Shown one piece after another: positions 24,044-33,248 of a stretch of DNA of 43,875 nucleotides; position 1 is the stretch's first letter; each line of letters begins with the position of its first letter. Source of the DNA: Candidatus Binataceae bacterium (lineage in GTDB: Bacteria > Desulfobacterota > Binatia > Binatales > Binataceae); the NCBI GenBank assembly GCA_030041155.1, contig JASHOJ010000085.1, forward strand, positions 1 through 43,875, in the 5' to 3' direction. The notes beneath the pieces were generated by a model. That model ran no database searches and was not told where the DNA came from. It saw only the letters and a program-made list of their open reading frames with translations. Made by a program: the position numbers and the translations under genes.

Positions 24044-25150
24044 ATGGCCTACAAGATTCTAGTTCTCAAGGGTGATGGCATCGGCCCAGAGGTCGTCGGC
24101 GAGGCGCTGCAGGTCCTCAAAGTGATCGCACGCCGTTCCGCCGTAAACATGGATTTCAAGGAAGCGCATATCGGCGGTCACGCGATCGATCAATTCGGTA
24201 CGCCGATGCCCGAAGATACGCTGAAGATCGCTCAGGACAGCGACGCTATCCTGCTCGGCGCGGTTGGCGGTCCAAAGTGGGACAATCCCGGCGCCGCAGT
24301 TCGGCCCGAGCAAGCGCTGCTCGGTCTGCGCAAAGCTCTCGGATTGTTCGCCAACATGCGCCCGGTGCGGGCGGTAAAAGAGCTTATCGGAGCTTCGCCC
24401 CTGAAACCGGAGATCATCGGCACCGTCGATTTAGTGGTAATCCGCGAGTTGACCGGCGGAATCTATTACGGCCAGCCGAGCGAGAAGCGCCAGCATGGCG
24501 ACCAGCGGGAAGCGGTTGATACCTGCTTCTATGATGAGGCCGAAATCGTACGCGTGCTCCGTTTTGCGTTCGAACTCGCGCGTAATCGCCGCAAGAAGGT
24601 TACCTCCGTCGACAAGGCGAACGTGCTTGCGACTTCGCGCCTGTGGCGTGAGATCGCTGCGGAGATCGCGCGCGATTTCAAAGATGTCGCGTTCGAAAAT
24701 CAGCTCGTCGATTCGATGGCGATGCATCTCCTGCGCAGACCCAAAGATTTCGACGTGGTCGTGACCGAAAACATGTTCGGCGATATCCTGACAGATGAAG
24801 CCTCGGTGCTCGCGGGCTCGATGGGGTTGTTGCCGTCCGCATCGCTCGGCGAAGAACTTAACAGCGCCGGCTTCCGCGTCGGTCTCTATGAACCGATCCA
24901 TGGCAGCGCTCCGGATATCGCGGGACGCGACGAAGCCAATCCGCTCGCCGCGATTCTGTCGGCCGCGATGCTGCTGGAGCATTCGCTTGGCATGCGTGCG
25001 GAGGCGGAAATTATCGAGCAGGCGGTCGACGGAGTTGTGAAAGACGGCCATCGAACGCGCGACCTCGCGGGCGGTAGCGGAACCAAAACTGTGGGATGCA
25101 AGGCCATGGGCCGGCTGGTGCGGGAGAAAATCGAGAGCCTGGATGCCTGA
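24044..25150 (+). CDS. leuB: 3-isopropylmalate dehydrogenase
   Basis: NAD-dependent oxidative decarboxylation in leucine synthesis. The 368-residue product shows the N-terminal KILVLKGDGIGPEVVGEAL, the LeuB loop LLGAVGGPKWDNP (~72-84), LTGGIYYGQPSEK and the metal site ENMFGDILTDEASVLAGSMG. Its TGA shares a base with the next ATG (TGATG), so the Usg-like protein is translationally coupled. Confidence 0.97.
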   Translation: MAYKILVLKGDGIGPEVVGEALQVLKVIARRSAVNMDFKEAHIGGHAIDQFGTPMPEDTLKIAQDSDAILLGAVGGPKWDNPGAAVRPEQALLGLRKALGLFANMRPVRAVKELIGASPLKPEIIGTVDLVVIRELTGGIYYGQPSEKRQHGDQREAVDTCFYDEAEIVRVLRFAFELARNRRKKVTSVDKANVLATSRLWREIAAEIARDFKDVAFENQLVDSMAMHLLRRPKDFDVVVTENMFGDILTDEASVLAGSMGLLPSASLGEELNSAGFRVGLYEPIHGSAPDIAGRDEANPLAAILSAAMLLEHSLGMRAEAEIIEQAVDGVVKDGHRTRDLAGGSGTKTVGCKAMGRLVREKIESLDA

Positions 25151-26118
25151 TGCCTAGCGCCAGCGAACCGAAAGTGGCCGTGGTCGGCGCCACCGGAACT
25201 GTTGGCGGCCAGATTGTCGAACTTATCTCCGATCGGGCCTTTCCCAGTTCCGAACTGGTCCTGTTTGCGACTCAGAAAGGCGCGTCGGGCACTATCGAGT
25301 CCGGCGACGACGAGTACCTGATCGAAAAGCTCGACAGTCCCGCCGATCTTGCTCGCTTCGATATCGCGTTTCTTGCAACGCCTGAAGAGCCCGCGCTCGA
25401 AATAGTCAACGCGCGTCCCGGTCCGATTCTAATTGATCTAAGTGCCGCATCGCGCGCACCCACCGACGCGATGCTCATCCCCGGAATTTCGCCGGAAAAG
25501 CGAACCCCGGCTCTTCGCACAAGCCGGCTCTTCGCGGTGCCGAATCCAGTCGCCCACGTGCTGGCGATCTGCCTCGGCGCGGCAGCCCTCGATTCGGCGA
25601 TGGTGTTCGCGACCGGGATGCAGGGTGCGGCCGCCTCGGGACGCGAAATGATCGCGCGCACCGTCGATCAAACCACTGACTTGCTCTCCGCGCGGCTCGA
25701 TCTGGGCGAAGACGAAACGCAGCGCGCCTTCAACGCCTTCGTCCGCGAGTCGGAGCGCGCGCTGGCCGGGCGAATCGCGGAGCAGACGGCGGCGATGCTT
25801 GCGCCGCGCGCGATTCGGCTCGCTGTTCAACTGATCACGATACCGATCCTCCACGGCACCTCTCTCGCGATTCATTTCGATAAAGCCGCCGACTCCTGGC
25901 TGGAGAATCTCAGGGCGGCGCCGGGAATCCTGATGGCAGATGAAGGTGAGCCGCTCTCAGTGATAGACGCCGTTGGCCAGGAGGCAATTATCGCGCGCGC
26001 CGAAGAGACCGTGCAGGGCGCCGAGATCTGGTGCGCGTTTGATAATGCGCGGTTGGCCGCGCTGGACGCACTCTGGATCGCGGAGAGCTTCGCGCTTAAG
26101 ACCCCGGCCGGAAATTGA
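25150..26118 (+). CDS. usg: Aspartate-semialdehyde dehydrogenase homologue, Usg-1-like, probably not an active dehydrogenase
   Basis: A 322-residue member of the ASADH family with the Rossmann loop VVGATGTVGGQ (residues 11-21). At the catalytic site, active enzymes read PNC with the nucleophilic Cys; here it is PNP (131-133). The later GHS/CHS motif with the catalytic His reads HGTS. Both active-site residues thus appear lost, as in Escherichia coli Usg, where the Cys position is Ser. Gene order leuB-usg-truA matches gammaproteobacterial leuB-asd/usg-truA clusters, which supports orthology with Usg. It is coupled to leuB and overlaps truA by four bases. Its function is unknown; a true asd must lie elsewhere. 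Confidence 0.8.
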   Translation: MPSASEPKVAVVGATGTVGGQIVELISDRAFPSSELVLFATQKGASGTIESGDDEYLIEKLDSPADLARFDIAFLATPEEPALEIVNARPGPILIDLSAASRAPTDAMLIPGISPEKRTPALRTSRLFAVPNPVAHVLAICLGAAALDSAMVFATGMQGAAASGREMIARTVDQTTDLLSARLDLGEDETQRAFNAFVRESERALAGRIAEQTAAMLAPRAIRLAVQLITIPILHGTSLAIHFDKAADSWLENLRAAPGILMADEGEPLSVIDAVGQEAIIARAEETVQGAEIWCAFDNARLAALDALWIAESFALKTPAGN

Positions 26119-26864
26119 GCCGCACCATAAAGCTGACCATCGAGTACGACGGGACCGACTACTGCGGCTGGCAGTTGCAATCGAACCAGCAATCGGTTCA
26201 GGGGCGTATCGAAGCGGCGCTCGCGCAAATTTTTCAAACTGCGGTCCGGGTTCACGGATCCGGCCGCACCGACGCGGGCGTGCATGCGCGCGGCCAGATA
26301 GCATCGGTCGTGCTGCCGCGCGAGTTCGCGCCGGACGATCTCAAGCGTGCGTTGAATGCGCTTCTGCCTTATGACATCGCCGTGACCGCAGCTGAGCGCG
26401 TGCCCGAGAACTTCAATCCTCGCCGCGACGCTCTTTCACGAGTGTACGAGTATCGTCTGCTGAACCGGCTGGCGCGTTCTCCGCTTGAGCATCGCTATGC
26501 CTGGCACGTACCCGCGCCACTCGATTTCGCGGCGATGCGATCGGCGGCGGCAATTTTCGTCGGTGAGCACGATTTCACGGCGCTGCGATCGCTTGGCTCG
26601 GACGAGCGGACCACCATCCGCCGGGTGTTTGTTAGTGATTGGCGCCGCCAGGAGGAAATTTTCATCTATCGCGTCGAGGCGACAAGCTTCATGCGCCACA
26701 TGGTCCGCACCATGGTCACGATGATGGTGGACGCTGGCCGCGGCGTTCTCGATAACGAGCGTATTGTAGCAATCGTCGCGTCGCGCGATCGTGCTCTGGC
26801 TCCCGCTCCGGCGCCGGCAGCCGGGCTATATCTAATTGATGTCCGCTACGGCAACCGTTCATGA
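26115..26864 (+). CDS. truA: tRNA pseudouridine(38-40) synthase TruA
   Basis: Modifies uridines 38-40 of the tRNA anticodon arm. The 249-residue product has LTIEYDGTDYCGWQLQSN at the start, the catalytic Asp motif GSGRTDAGVHARGQ (residues ~50-63), and the FNPRRDALSRVYEYR and SFMRHMVRTMV segments of TruA. The TTG start overlaps the upstream stop (TTGA), consistent with coupling. Confidence 0.95.
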   Translation: MSRTIKLTIEYDGTDYCGWQLQSNQQSVQGRIEAALAQIFQTAVRVHGSGRTDAGVHARGQIASVVLPREFAPDDLKRALNALLPYDIAVTAAERVPENFNPRRDALSRVYEYRLLNRLARSPLEHRYAWHVPAPLDFAAMRSAAAIFVGEHDFTALRSLGSDERTTIRRVFVSDWRRQEEIFIYRVEATSFMRHMVRTMVTMMVDAGRGVLDNERIVAIVASRDRALAPAPAPAAGLYLIDVRYGNRS

Positions 26865-27083
26865 GTGCCACGCGGCGTGCACCGAAAACGCTGATTTTGC
26901 TCGCTCGGATAGCACGCGCGACGCTAAAGTTACCGTCTCCGTGGGCAAAACCACCCTCCCTGTTCAAAAATCGTCGCGCTTTCTAGGAAATGTTGGCAAT
27001 TCTCGGTTCCCTCTCTTGAAAAAATCCCGCCACTTCGTCACCCTCTCTGCCAGCCCGCAAAGCGGGCCGCAAGGAGGAGGCTG

Positions 27084-27371
27084 ATGACGCAGTCGCAGGT
27101 AGCAGCCCATTTGGCTGACAAAGTCGAAATTTCCAAAAAGCAGGCGCGCGAAACTCTCGACGAACTTACCTCGCTCGTGGTTCGCGAACTCAAGAAGGAG
27201 GGATCGCTGCGGCTCGCGGGTTTGGGAATTTTCCGCAAGCGCCAGTCCAAAGCGCGGATGGGCCGGAACCCCGCCACCGGCGAGGCAATTAAGATTCCGG
27301 CGCGCACCCGCCTTCGCTTCACTCCCGCCAAGGCGTTGAAGGACGCGGTTCTGGGCGCAAAGAAGAAGTAA
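27084..27371 (+). CDS. HU/IHF-family DNA-binding protein
   Basis: A 95-residue nucleoid-associated protein. N-terminal helices (TQSQVAAHLADKVEISKKQA) are followed by the beta-arm region GLGIFRKRQSKARMGRNPAT with the conserved RNP at the arm tip, and TRLRFTPAKALKDAV at the end, all typical of HU. A very strong ribosome-binding site, GGAGGAGG, precedes the ATG by four bases, suggesting high expression. Preceded by a 219-base spacer with no gene and followed by a terminator. Confidence 0.93.
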   Translation: MTQSQVAAHLADKVEISKKQARETLDELTSLVVRELKKEGSLRLAGLGIFRKRQSKARMGRNPATGEAIKIPARTRLRFTPAKALKDAVLGAKKK

Positions 27372-27424
27372 TCGGAAGGCCGCACGCGCTGCATTTTGGC
27401 GAATGCGGCGGACGGAGAGTTAAT

Positions 27425-27465
27425 GCAAACCGCGGGGCGCGCGATGCCCTGCGGTTTGCTGTTTT
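27425..27465 (+). terminator. Intrinsic terminator after the HU gene
   Basis: GCAAACCGCGGG (27425-27436) pairs with CCCTGCGGTTTGC (27447-27459) with one bulged T, followed by TGTTTT. It ends just before the convergent rarA stop and may serve both strands. Confidence 0.78.
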
Positions 27466-27474
27466 CCACGCGGG

Positions 27475-28815
27475 CTAGCCTTTGCCTCCGGAGCGCGCCG
27501 CGCGAGCGCGTGCCAGCCACTCGCGAATTCTTATCTCGTATCCGCGGTCGTTCGGCTGATAGTAGACCTGCTCGCCAATCTCTTCTGGAAAATAGCCCTG
27601 GTTGGTTATCGCACCTTCATAATCGTGCGGATAGCGGTAGTCCTTACCATAGCCGAGGCCTTTCATCAGTCCTGTCGGCGCATTGCGCAGATGCAGCGGC
27701 ACCGGCGACGCGCCGCGCTGCGCGTCTTCCCGCGCCTTGTTCATCGCGAGATATGAGGCGTTCGATTTCGGCGCGCTGGCCAGATACGTAACACCCTGCG
27801 CGAGCGGAATCACGCCTTCCGGCAACCCGACGAAATCCACCGCGTCCTTCACCGCGATCGCGACCTGCAGCGCGCGCGGGTCCGCATTGCCGACATCCTC
27901 GGAAGCGAAGATCACCATGCGCCGGGCGATGAACAACGGATCTTCACCCGCTTCGACCATCCGCATCATCCAGTAGAGCGCCGCGTCGGGATCGCTGCCA
28001 CGCATGCTCTTGATGAATGCGGAAATTACGTTGTAGTGCTCTTCGCCTGCGCGATCGTAAAGGAGCGCTTTGTGCTGCGCTGCTTCGCGCACGGATTCCG
28101 GAGAGATGGAGTTACCGCCGCCGCGCTTCGTCAGCTCGGCCGCGGTTTCCAGGGTGTTGAGCGCACGTCGCGCGTCACCACCGGAAAACTGAACCAGCTC
28201 GTTCATTGCGGCGTCGGTAAGGCTGAGATGCCGTTGGCCGAGGCCGCGCACCGGCGTCGTGAGCGCGCGCATCACGATGGTGCGCAGCGCGTCATCGGTC
28301 AGCGGGTTTAACACGACCACGCGGGCGCGCGACAAGAGCGGCGCGATGACCTCGAAGGAAGGATTTTCGGTGGTCGCGCCGATGAGCGTGATGAGCCCGC
28401 TCTCCACGTGGGGTAGAAAAGCGTCCTGCTGCGCGCGGTTCCATCGGTGAATCTCGTCGATAAACAGAACCGTGCGCTTGCCCGCATCCAGATCCGCGCG
28501 CGCATCTGCAATTACTTCGCGCAAATCCGAAATTCCCGAGCTGACCGCTGACAGACGTCGAAACTCGGCGCCAGATTGCTGCGCCAGCAGAATCGCAAGT
28601 GTCGTCTTGCCGGCGCCTGGCGGTCCCCACAAGATCATCGATGGCAGCCTTTTGGCCGCCGCCATCTCGGTCAAGAGCTTGCCCGGGCCGAGGAGATGTT
28701 CCTGGCCGACAACCTCGTCCAGATTCTCGGGCCGCATCCGATCCGCAAGCGGCTGAGCAAGTGGAGTTCGCGGTTTGAACAGCTCCGGGCCGCCCGATGA
28801 CTTTCTGCGCGCCAC
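27475..28815 (-). CDS. rarA: Replication-associated recombination protein A (RarA/MgsA), AAA+ ATPase
   Basis: Clamp-loader-like ATPase acting at stalled or damaged replication forks. The 446-residue product has the RarA N-terminus PLADRMRPENLDEVVGQEHL, Walker A GPPGAGKTT (~64-72), Walker B FIDEIHRWN, sensor GATTENPSFE and the MgsA C-terminal domain containing GSDPDAALYWMMRMVEAGED and FASEDVGNADP. Normal length. It is convergent with HU and divergent from the pantothenate kinase gene. Confidence 0.95.
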   Translation of the reverse strand: MARRKSSGGPELFKPRTPLAQPLADRMRPENLDEVVGQEHLLGPGKLLTEMAAAKRLPSMILWGPPGAGKTTLAILLAQQSGAEFRRLSAVSSGISDLREVIADARADLDAGKRTVLFIDEIHRWNRAQQDAFLPHVESGLITLIGATTENPSFEVIAPLLSRARVVVLNPLTDDALRTIVMRALTTPVRGLGQRHLSLTDAAMNELVQFSGGDARRALNTLETAAELTKRGGGNSISPESVREAAQHKALLYDRAGEEHYNVISAFIKSMRGSDPDAALYWMMRMVEAGEDPLFIARRMVIFASEDVGNADPRALQVAIAVKDAVDFVGLPEGVIPLAQGVTYLASAPKSNASYLAMNKAREDAQRGASPVPLHLRNAPTGLMKGLGYGKDYRYPHDYEGAITNQGYFPEEIGEQVYYQPNDRGYEIRIREWLARARAARSGGKG

Positions 28816-29019
28816 GACTGAGATTTATCACAGCCGCCGTCCAATCATAGGCTGCCGCATCCGGCCATTGACTCGATCGCGATCGGCCCGGTGCGGGCTT
28901 TCGTGAAAAGTTGTTGGGGCGCGGCCGGTCCCCAAAAGAGCCTCTTGACAGGGCGATTGATCATGCTCGGCTGGATGGTCTAGCCTCATTTCGGGCTGGA
29001 CAGGAGCCGGCACCACTTA

Positions 29020-29831
29020 TGATCGTTGGAATCGATATCGGCGGTTCCACCACCGACGCCGTTGTCCTCGAAAACGGTGGCCTCCATGTCGTCACCATAG
29101 AAGCTAATGACCCGATAGCTGCGGCGGCCGGCGCGCTCGGCAAATTAGCAACAGAATTCGGCATCCGCCTCGAAGACATCGAGCGGGTCGCGGCAACCGG
29201 CGCGGGCGCCCGCGTGCTCGGCGACTCACTTCTGGGCCGTCCGATCGTCAAAGTGACCGAGTTCACCGCAATCGGCGTGGGAGGAACCTCGCTTGCCGGC
29301 AAAGATCAGGCGCTCGTCGTCTCGCTCGGCACAGGCACCGCGATCGTCTCGGTGACGCCGGACAGAATTCAGCATTTTAGCGGCACCGGAGTCGGCGGCG
29401 GCACGCTGCTCGGGCTCGCCCGGCATATGCTCGGCGTCGTCACAATCGAAAGGCTTGAGGAGATGGCGCGAAAGGGCAATCTGCGCCGTATCGATTTGAC
29501 CGTGCGCGATATCGCGGGCGGACCGATCGGAGATCTGCCGCCCGGAACAACCGCCGCAAACTTTGGCAAGATCGGCGCGGACGCGACCGATGAAGACAAG
29601 GCGCTCGCGATCATGAATATGATCGTCGAATCGATAGGCGTACTCAGCCTTGCCAGCGCTCGCGCATGCGGTCAGGAAAATATCGTGCTCACCGGCAAGC
29701 TTTCGCGCCTGTTCAGCTTCATGCAGGAGGCGAAACGCCTCGATTTTCCGTTCGGCCGGCGATTTATCATCCCGCAGCACGCCGACTACGCAACCGCTAT
29801 CGGCGCGGCTCGCACCGCGCTGAAAGATTAG
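29020..29831 (+). CDS. coaW: Type II pantothenate kinase
   Basis: First step of coenzyme A synthesis, phosphorylating pantothenate. The 270-residue ASKHA-fold product starts IVGIDIGGSTTDAVVLENG, has VTEFTAIGVGG, the phosphate loop VSLGTGTAIV, GTGVGGGTLLGLA and PPGTTAANFGKIG, closely matching staphylococcal/eukaryotic-type PanK-II rather than the BadF activators it also resembles. ATG 29020 gives a start right at the first strand. It neighbours CoA-dependent genes (CaiB/BaiF, acyl-CoA dehydrogenase). Type II enzymes are usually not feedback-inhibited like CoaA; that is family knowledge. Confidence 0.85.
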
Positions 29832-29851
29832 AGACTAGTTGTCCGGAATCT

Positions 29852-30574
29852 CTAAAACTCCGGCTTGATCTTCAACCATCGCGGGTTGGCGAAGTTGAAA
29901 ATGTATGCACGCCGCTGTCGCGTACTGCTGCGATTTGGCGGCGTGAAATGCGGCGTTCCGTAGTTGTGCACCGTAGCGCCTCCAGCCTTGAGCGGGCACG
30001 CAACCGCGCTCTCCAGGTCAAGCGCCTTTTCCGGTTCGACTATCGCCAGCATCCGCGCCTCGTCCGTTGGCTCGCCGCGGGCGACATAATGCTGCAGCAG
30101 CGGTTCCCGATGCTTCCCCGCGATGAAGTACATGCATCCGTTTTCCTCATCGACGTCATCGAGGGCCACCCAGAACTGGATTATGGCGTTCTCTGGAATA
30201 CGAATTCCCGCGCGCGCAAACGGCATCCGCGCGTACGATATGTCCTGATGCCACAGCGTAGCCGCAGGATGCCCGGGCGGTTTGTAGATCAGCATGTCAA
30301 ACACGAACTCAGGGTCGTCGACTTCGAGCAGCGCACGCGAGATTTCTCGCGCGTTTTCCAGCGCCTGGTTGCACGCAAACACCGGATGATAACGCGACGG
30401 CACCATTATCTGCCGCGTCACCCTGCCTAGTTGCCGGTCGTTCTTCGAGCAGTCCACCTCTCCCAACAGGAATCGATCGTAAGCGTCGCGCAGATCGGCG
30501 ATAGCATCGGGGTCCGCGATTCGCTCGAATGCGAGAAATCCATCTTCGCGAAATTTCGCAGCGTCGCAGATCAT
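29852..30574 (-). CDS. Phytanoyl-CoA dioxygenase (PhyH) family protein
   Basis: Fe(II)/2-oxoglutarate-dependent oxygenase-like protein of 240 residues. The metal facial triad is visible: HQD with His109 and Asp111 (LWHQDISYARM) and a distal His at 203 or 209 in TVHNYGTPHFTPPN. An arginine in QRRAYIF (~221) would bind 2-oxoglutarate. FWVALDDVDEENGCMYFIAG is characteristic of the family. The substrate is unknown. It is convergent with pantothenate kinase (20-base gap) and divergent from the CaiB/BaiF pair. Confidence 0.85.
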   Translation of the reverse strand: MICDAAKFREDGFLAFERIADPDAIADLRDAYDRFLLGEVDCSKNDRQLGRVTRQIMVPSRYHPVFACNQALENAREISRALLEVDDPEFVFDMLIYKPPGHPAATLWHQDISYARMPFARAGIRIPENAIIQFWVALDDVDEENGCMYFIAGKHREPLLQHYVARGEPTDEARMLAIVEPEKALDLESAVACPLKAGGATVHNYGTPHFTPPNRSSTRQRRAYIFNFANPRWLKIKPEF

Positions 30575-30672
30575 CGTGATAATTCCTTATAGCAGGCGCA
30601 GCGCGCCCGCCAGAGCATCGGACCAGATTTCATTTTCCGTTCCAAGTCGCGCGAGAATGACGCTAGAATGCG

Positions 30673-30703
30673 GACCGCGCGCCGCACAGAGATGCGCGCG
30701 GTC
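30673..30703 (+). promoter_or_regulatory. Perfect 10-bp hairpin in the CaiB/BaiF leader
   Basis: GACCGCGCGC (30673-30682) and its exact complement GCGCGCGGTC (30694-30703) are separated by 11 bases, ending 22 bases before the ATG at 30726. A TAGAAT hexamer (30664-30669) lies immediately upstream and could be a -10 element, though no good -35 is seen. It could be an operator or a translational control stem. Confidence 0.45.
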
Positions 30704-30725
30704 GGAAGCTCAGAGGAACAGTCGT

Positions 30726-31985
30726 ATGCCTTCAGAACTACTCAAGGGTTTTCGGATGCTCGATCTCGCTGACGAAAAAGGCGCGCTGGCGGGAAAGATG
30801 TTCGCCGACATGGGCGCCGAGGTGATCAAGATCGAGCCGCCGCGAGGATGCGCCAGTCGCACCATCCCTCCGTTTCTCGAAGATCTGCCCGGCCCCGATC
30901 GCGGTCTCTACGCGATCGCGTATCACGCCGGAAAAAAATCCATCACCGCCAACCTCGAGTCGCCCGACGCCCGCCAGCTAGTGGCCGATCTCGCCGCCAC
31001 CGCGGATTTCATGGTCGAGTCATTCGCGTTGGGATATCTCGACTCGATCGGGCTCGGCTACGAGGCGCTTGCCAAGCGAAATCCGCGCCTCGTCCACACC
31101 TCGATCACTCCATTCGGCGACAGCGGGCCCGCCCGCTCCTATAAATGGGCGGATATTATTACTTGGGCTGCCGGCGGCATGATGTACATGATGGGCGAGC
31201 ATGGCAAACCGCCTATCCAGATGAGCCTGCCGCAGGCCGGCTTGCATGCTGGCGCCGAGGCCGCGGTTTCCTCGCTGCTCGCGCATCACGCGCGCGAGCG
31301 CGACGGGCTGGGCCAGCATGTCATCGTAAACATGCAGGCGTGCATCGTCTGGACCCTGATGAACGAACAGGCGATGCCGATTCTGCATGGCGATCATATC
31401 AAACGCACTGGCGTGTTCACCGGCTCCGAGGATGCACGCCGCCAGATGGTTTACAAGTGCAAGGACGGCCATATCTCGACCCTGATCGCGGGCGGCGCAA
31501 TCGGCGGCGCATCAACCAAAGCGCTTGTGATGTGGATGAAGGAGAAAGGCTTCGCGGCGGACTGGATGGTCGAAAAAGACTGGGCGAGCTGGGTGCCCGG
31601 GATGTTCATGAAGCTGACCGATCGCGATCGCTTCGAGATAAGCGATCTGGAAGATCGCATAGGAAAATTTTTTCTCGCCATGACCAAAAAGGAAGTCTAC
31701 GAGGGCACGCTTAAGCGTCGTATCCTGCTCGCCCCGGTCGCAACCGTCGCCGATATCGCCGCAGATGAGCAGCTTTCGGCTCGCGAATACTTCGTCGAGA
31801 TCGATCACGACACACTCGGGCGACGCCTCAAGATGCCGGGCGCCTTCGCAAAGCTAAGCCGCACACCAGTCGGCCCGTTCGCGCGCGCGCCAAAAGTCGG
31901 CGAACACAACCAGGAAATCTACGGTGGATCGCTCGGGCTGAGCGGTTCAAAAATCGCCGAACTTCGCGCCACGGGCGCAATCTGA
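30726..31985 (+). CDS. CaiB/BaiF family (class III) CoA-transferase, copy 1
   Basis: Moves CoA between acyl groups. The 419-residue product has the class III start LKGFRMLDLADEKGALAGKM with FADMGAEVIKIEPPRG, then GKKSITANLESPDARQLVADL and the C-terminal GEHNQEIYGG, all family hallmarks. ATG 30726 is chosen because AGAGGAA precedes it and the conserved N-terminus begins here; the frame is open 50 codons further upstream. Next gene after 11 bases is a second member of the family. Class III enzymes can be heterodimers, so the pair may form one enzyme (inference). Substrate unknown. Confidence 0.9.
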   Translation: MPSELLKGFRMLDLADEKGALAGKMFADMGAEVIKIEPPRGCASRTIPPFLEDLPGPDRGLYAIAYHAGKKSITANLESPDARQLVADLAATADFMVESFALGYLDSIGLGYEALAKRNPRLVHTSITPFGDSGPARSYKWADIITWAAGGMMYMMGEHGKPPIQMSLPQAGLHAGAEAAVSSLLAHHARERDGLGQHVIVNMQACIVWTLMNEQAMPILHGDHIKRTGVFTGSEDARRQMVYKCKDGHISTLIAGGAIGGASTKALVMWMKEKGFAADWMVEKDWASWVPGMFMKLTDRDRFEISDLEDRIGKFFLAMTKKEVYEGTLKRRILLAPVATVADIAADEQLSAREYFVEIDHDTLGRRLKMPGAFAKLSRTPVGPFARAPKVGEHNQEIYGGSLGLSGSKIAELRATGAI

Positions 31986-31996
31986 AGGAAATGACG

Positions 31997-33214
31997 ATGA
32001 GCAAATTCGCGGTCGAAGGCGTCAAGATCCTGGATTTCGCGTGGGTCGGCGTAGGACCGATCACAACCAAGTACCTGGCCGACAATGGCGCCGAGGTGAT
32101 TCGCGTCGAGTCCTCGACCCGGCTCGACGTGCTGCGTATCGCTCCGCCGTGGAAAGATGCGCGGCCGGGAATTAATTCAAGCCAGTTCTTCGCCAGCTAC
32201 AACAGCTCCAAAAAGGGAATCACCCTCGACTTGAGCAAGCCGGCAGCGCGAGATTTGGTCAAACGCCTGGTGCCGTGGGCGGATGTAGTGGTCGAGAGCT
32301 TCACTCCCAAGGCGATGCGCAATTGGGGGCTCGACTATGAGCATCTGCGTGAGCTGCGCCCCGACCTGATCATGCTGTCCACCTGTATGCAAGGACAGAC
32401 AGGGCCCAACGCGCTCTATCCAGGTTTCGGGCAGCTTATGGCCGCGCTCTCTGGCTTTTATTACATCTCGGGTTACGACGAGGACTCGCCCTGCCCTCCT
32501 TATGGCGCGTATAGCGATTTCGTTGCGCCGCGATTTTCCGCCTCGGCGCTGCTCGCAGCGCTCGATTATCGGCGCCGCACCGGCAGCGGCCAGTATATCG
32601 ACATGTCGCAGTACGAAGCCTCGTTGCACAACCTCGCACCGGCCCTCATCGATTATCTCGCGACCGGCCGTGTGCTATGGCCTCGCGGCAATGCCTCGGA
32701 TCGCTATGCTCCGCATGGTGCTTACCGATGCGCCGACGAGGACGGGCATGAGCGATGGATCGCAATAGCGGTGCGCGATGACGCCGAGTGGCGCGCGATG
32801 CGCAGCGTGCTCGGAATCGGAGGCGATGATGCTCGCTTCGCCTCCATGAAGCAGCGCCATAATGCTGCGGCAGAACTCGATTCGCTGGTCAATTCATTCA
32901 CGCGCGGCTTTAATGCCTACGATCTCACCGCCAAACTGCAAGGCGCGGGGGTCGCCGCGTATCCGGTGCAGAACTGCGTCGACCTGCATCAGGACGAAAA
33001 CCTTGAGGCATTCGGCTTCTGGCATTGGCTGGACCACAAGGAAATGGGCACCTGTGTTTACGAAGGACTGGAGCATCGCATGAGCCGCACGCCTGGCACC
33101 TTGCGCTCTGCCGCGCCAGTTCTCGGACAGCATAACGAGGAAATCTTCGGCGGGATGCTCGGGCTTTCGGCGGCCGAGATCGAAAAGCTGAAGAAGGAAA
33201 ACGTGATCATCTGA
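31997..33214 (+). CDS. CaiB/BaiF family (class III) CoA-transferase, copy 2
   Basis: Second class III CoA-transferase, about 405 residues and clearly divergent from copy 1. It has VEGVKILDFAWVGVGPITTK, YLADNGAEVIRVESSTRLD, GITLDLSKPAARDLVKRLVP, ALLAALDYRRRTGSGQYIDM and the C-terminal GQHNEEIFGGMLGLS. Two ATGs are possible (31991 and 31997); GAAGGAA sits directly against the first, so the second with about 7-base spacing is preferred. Co-transcribed with copy 1. Confidence 0.9.
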   Translation: MSKFAVEGVKILDFAWVGVGPITTKYLADNGAEVIRVESSTRLDVLRIAPPWKDARPGINSSQFFASYNSSKKGITLDLSKPAARDLVKRLVPWADVVVESFTPKAMRNWGLDYEHLRELRPDLIMLSTCMQGQTGPNALYPGFGQLMAALSGFYYISGYDEDSPCPPYGAYSDFVAPRFSASALLAALDYRRRTGSGQYIDMSQYEASLHNLAPALIDYLATGRVLWPRGNASDRYAPHGAYRCADEDGHERWIAIAVRDDAEWRAMRSVLGIGGDDARFASMKQRHNAAAELDSLVNSFTRGFNAYDLTAKLQGAGVAAYPVQNCVDLHQDENLEAFGFWHWLDHKEMGTCVYEGLEHRMSRTPGTLRSAAPVLGQHNEEIFGGMLGLSAAEIEKLKKENVII

Positions 33215-33248
33215 ATCACGGATCCTTGCGCCACAGCTCCAACACCAA

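Noticed and set aside
25150..26118. Call as active aspartate-semialdehyde dehydrogenase (asd)
   Set aside because: The nucleophilic Cys and the GHS-type His are both missing; Usg-like is the better call.
29020..29831. BadF/HgdC-type 2-hydroxyacyl-CoA dehydratase activator
   Set aside because: Same ASKHA fold, but no [4Fe-4S] cysteines, and the PPGTTAANFG and EFTA segments match type II pantothenate kinase.
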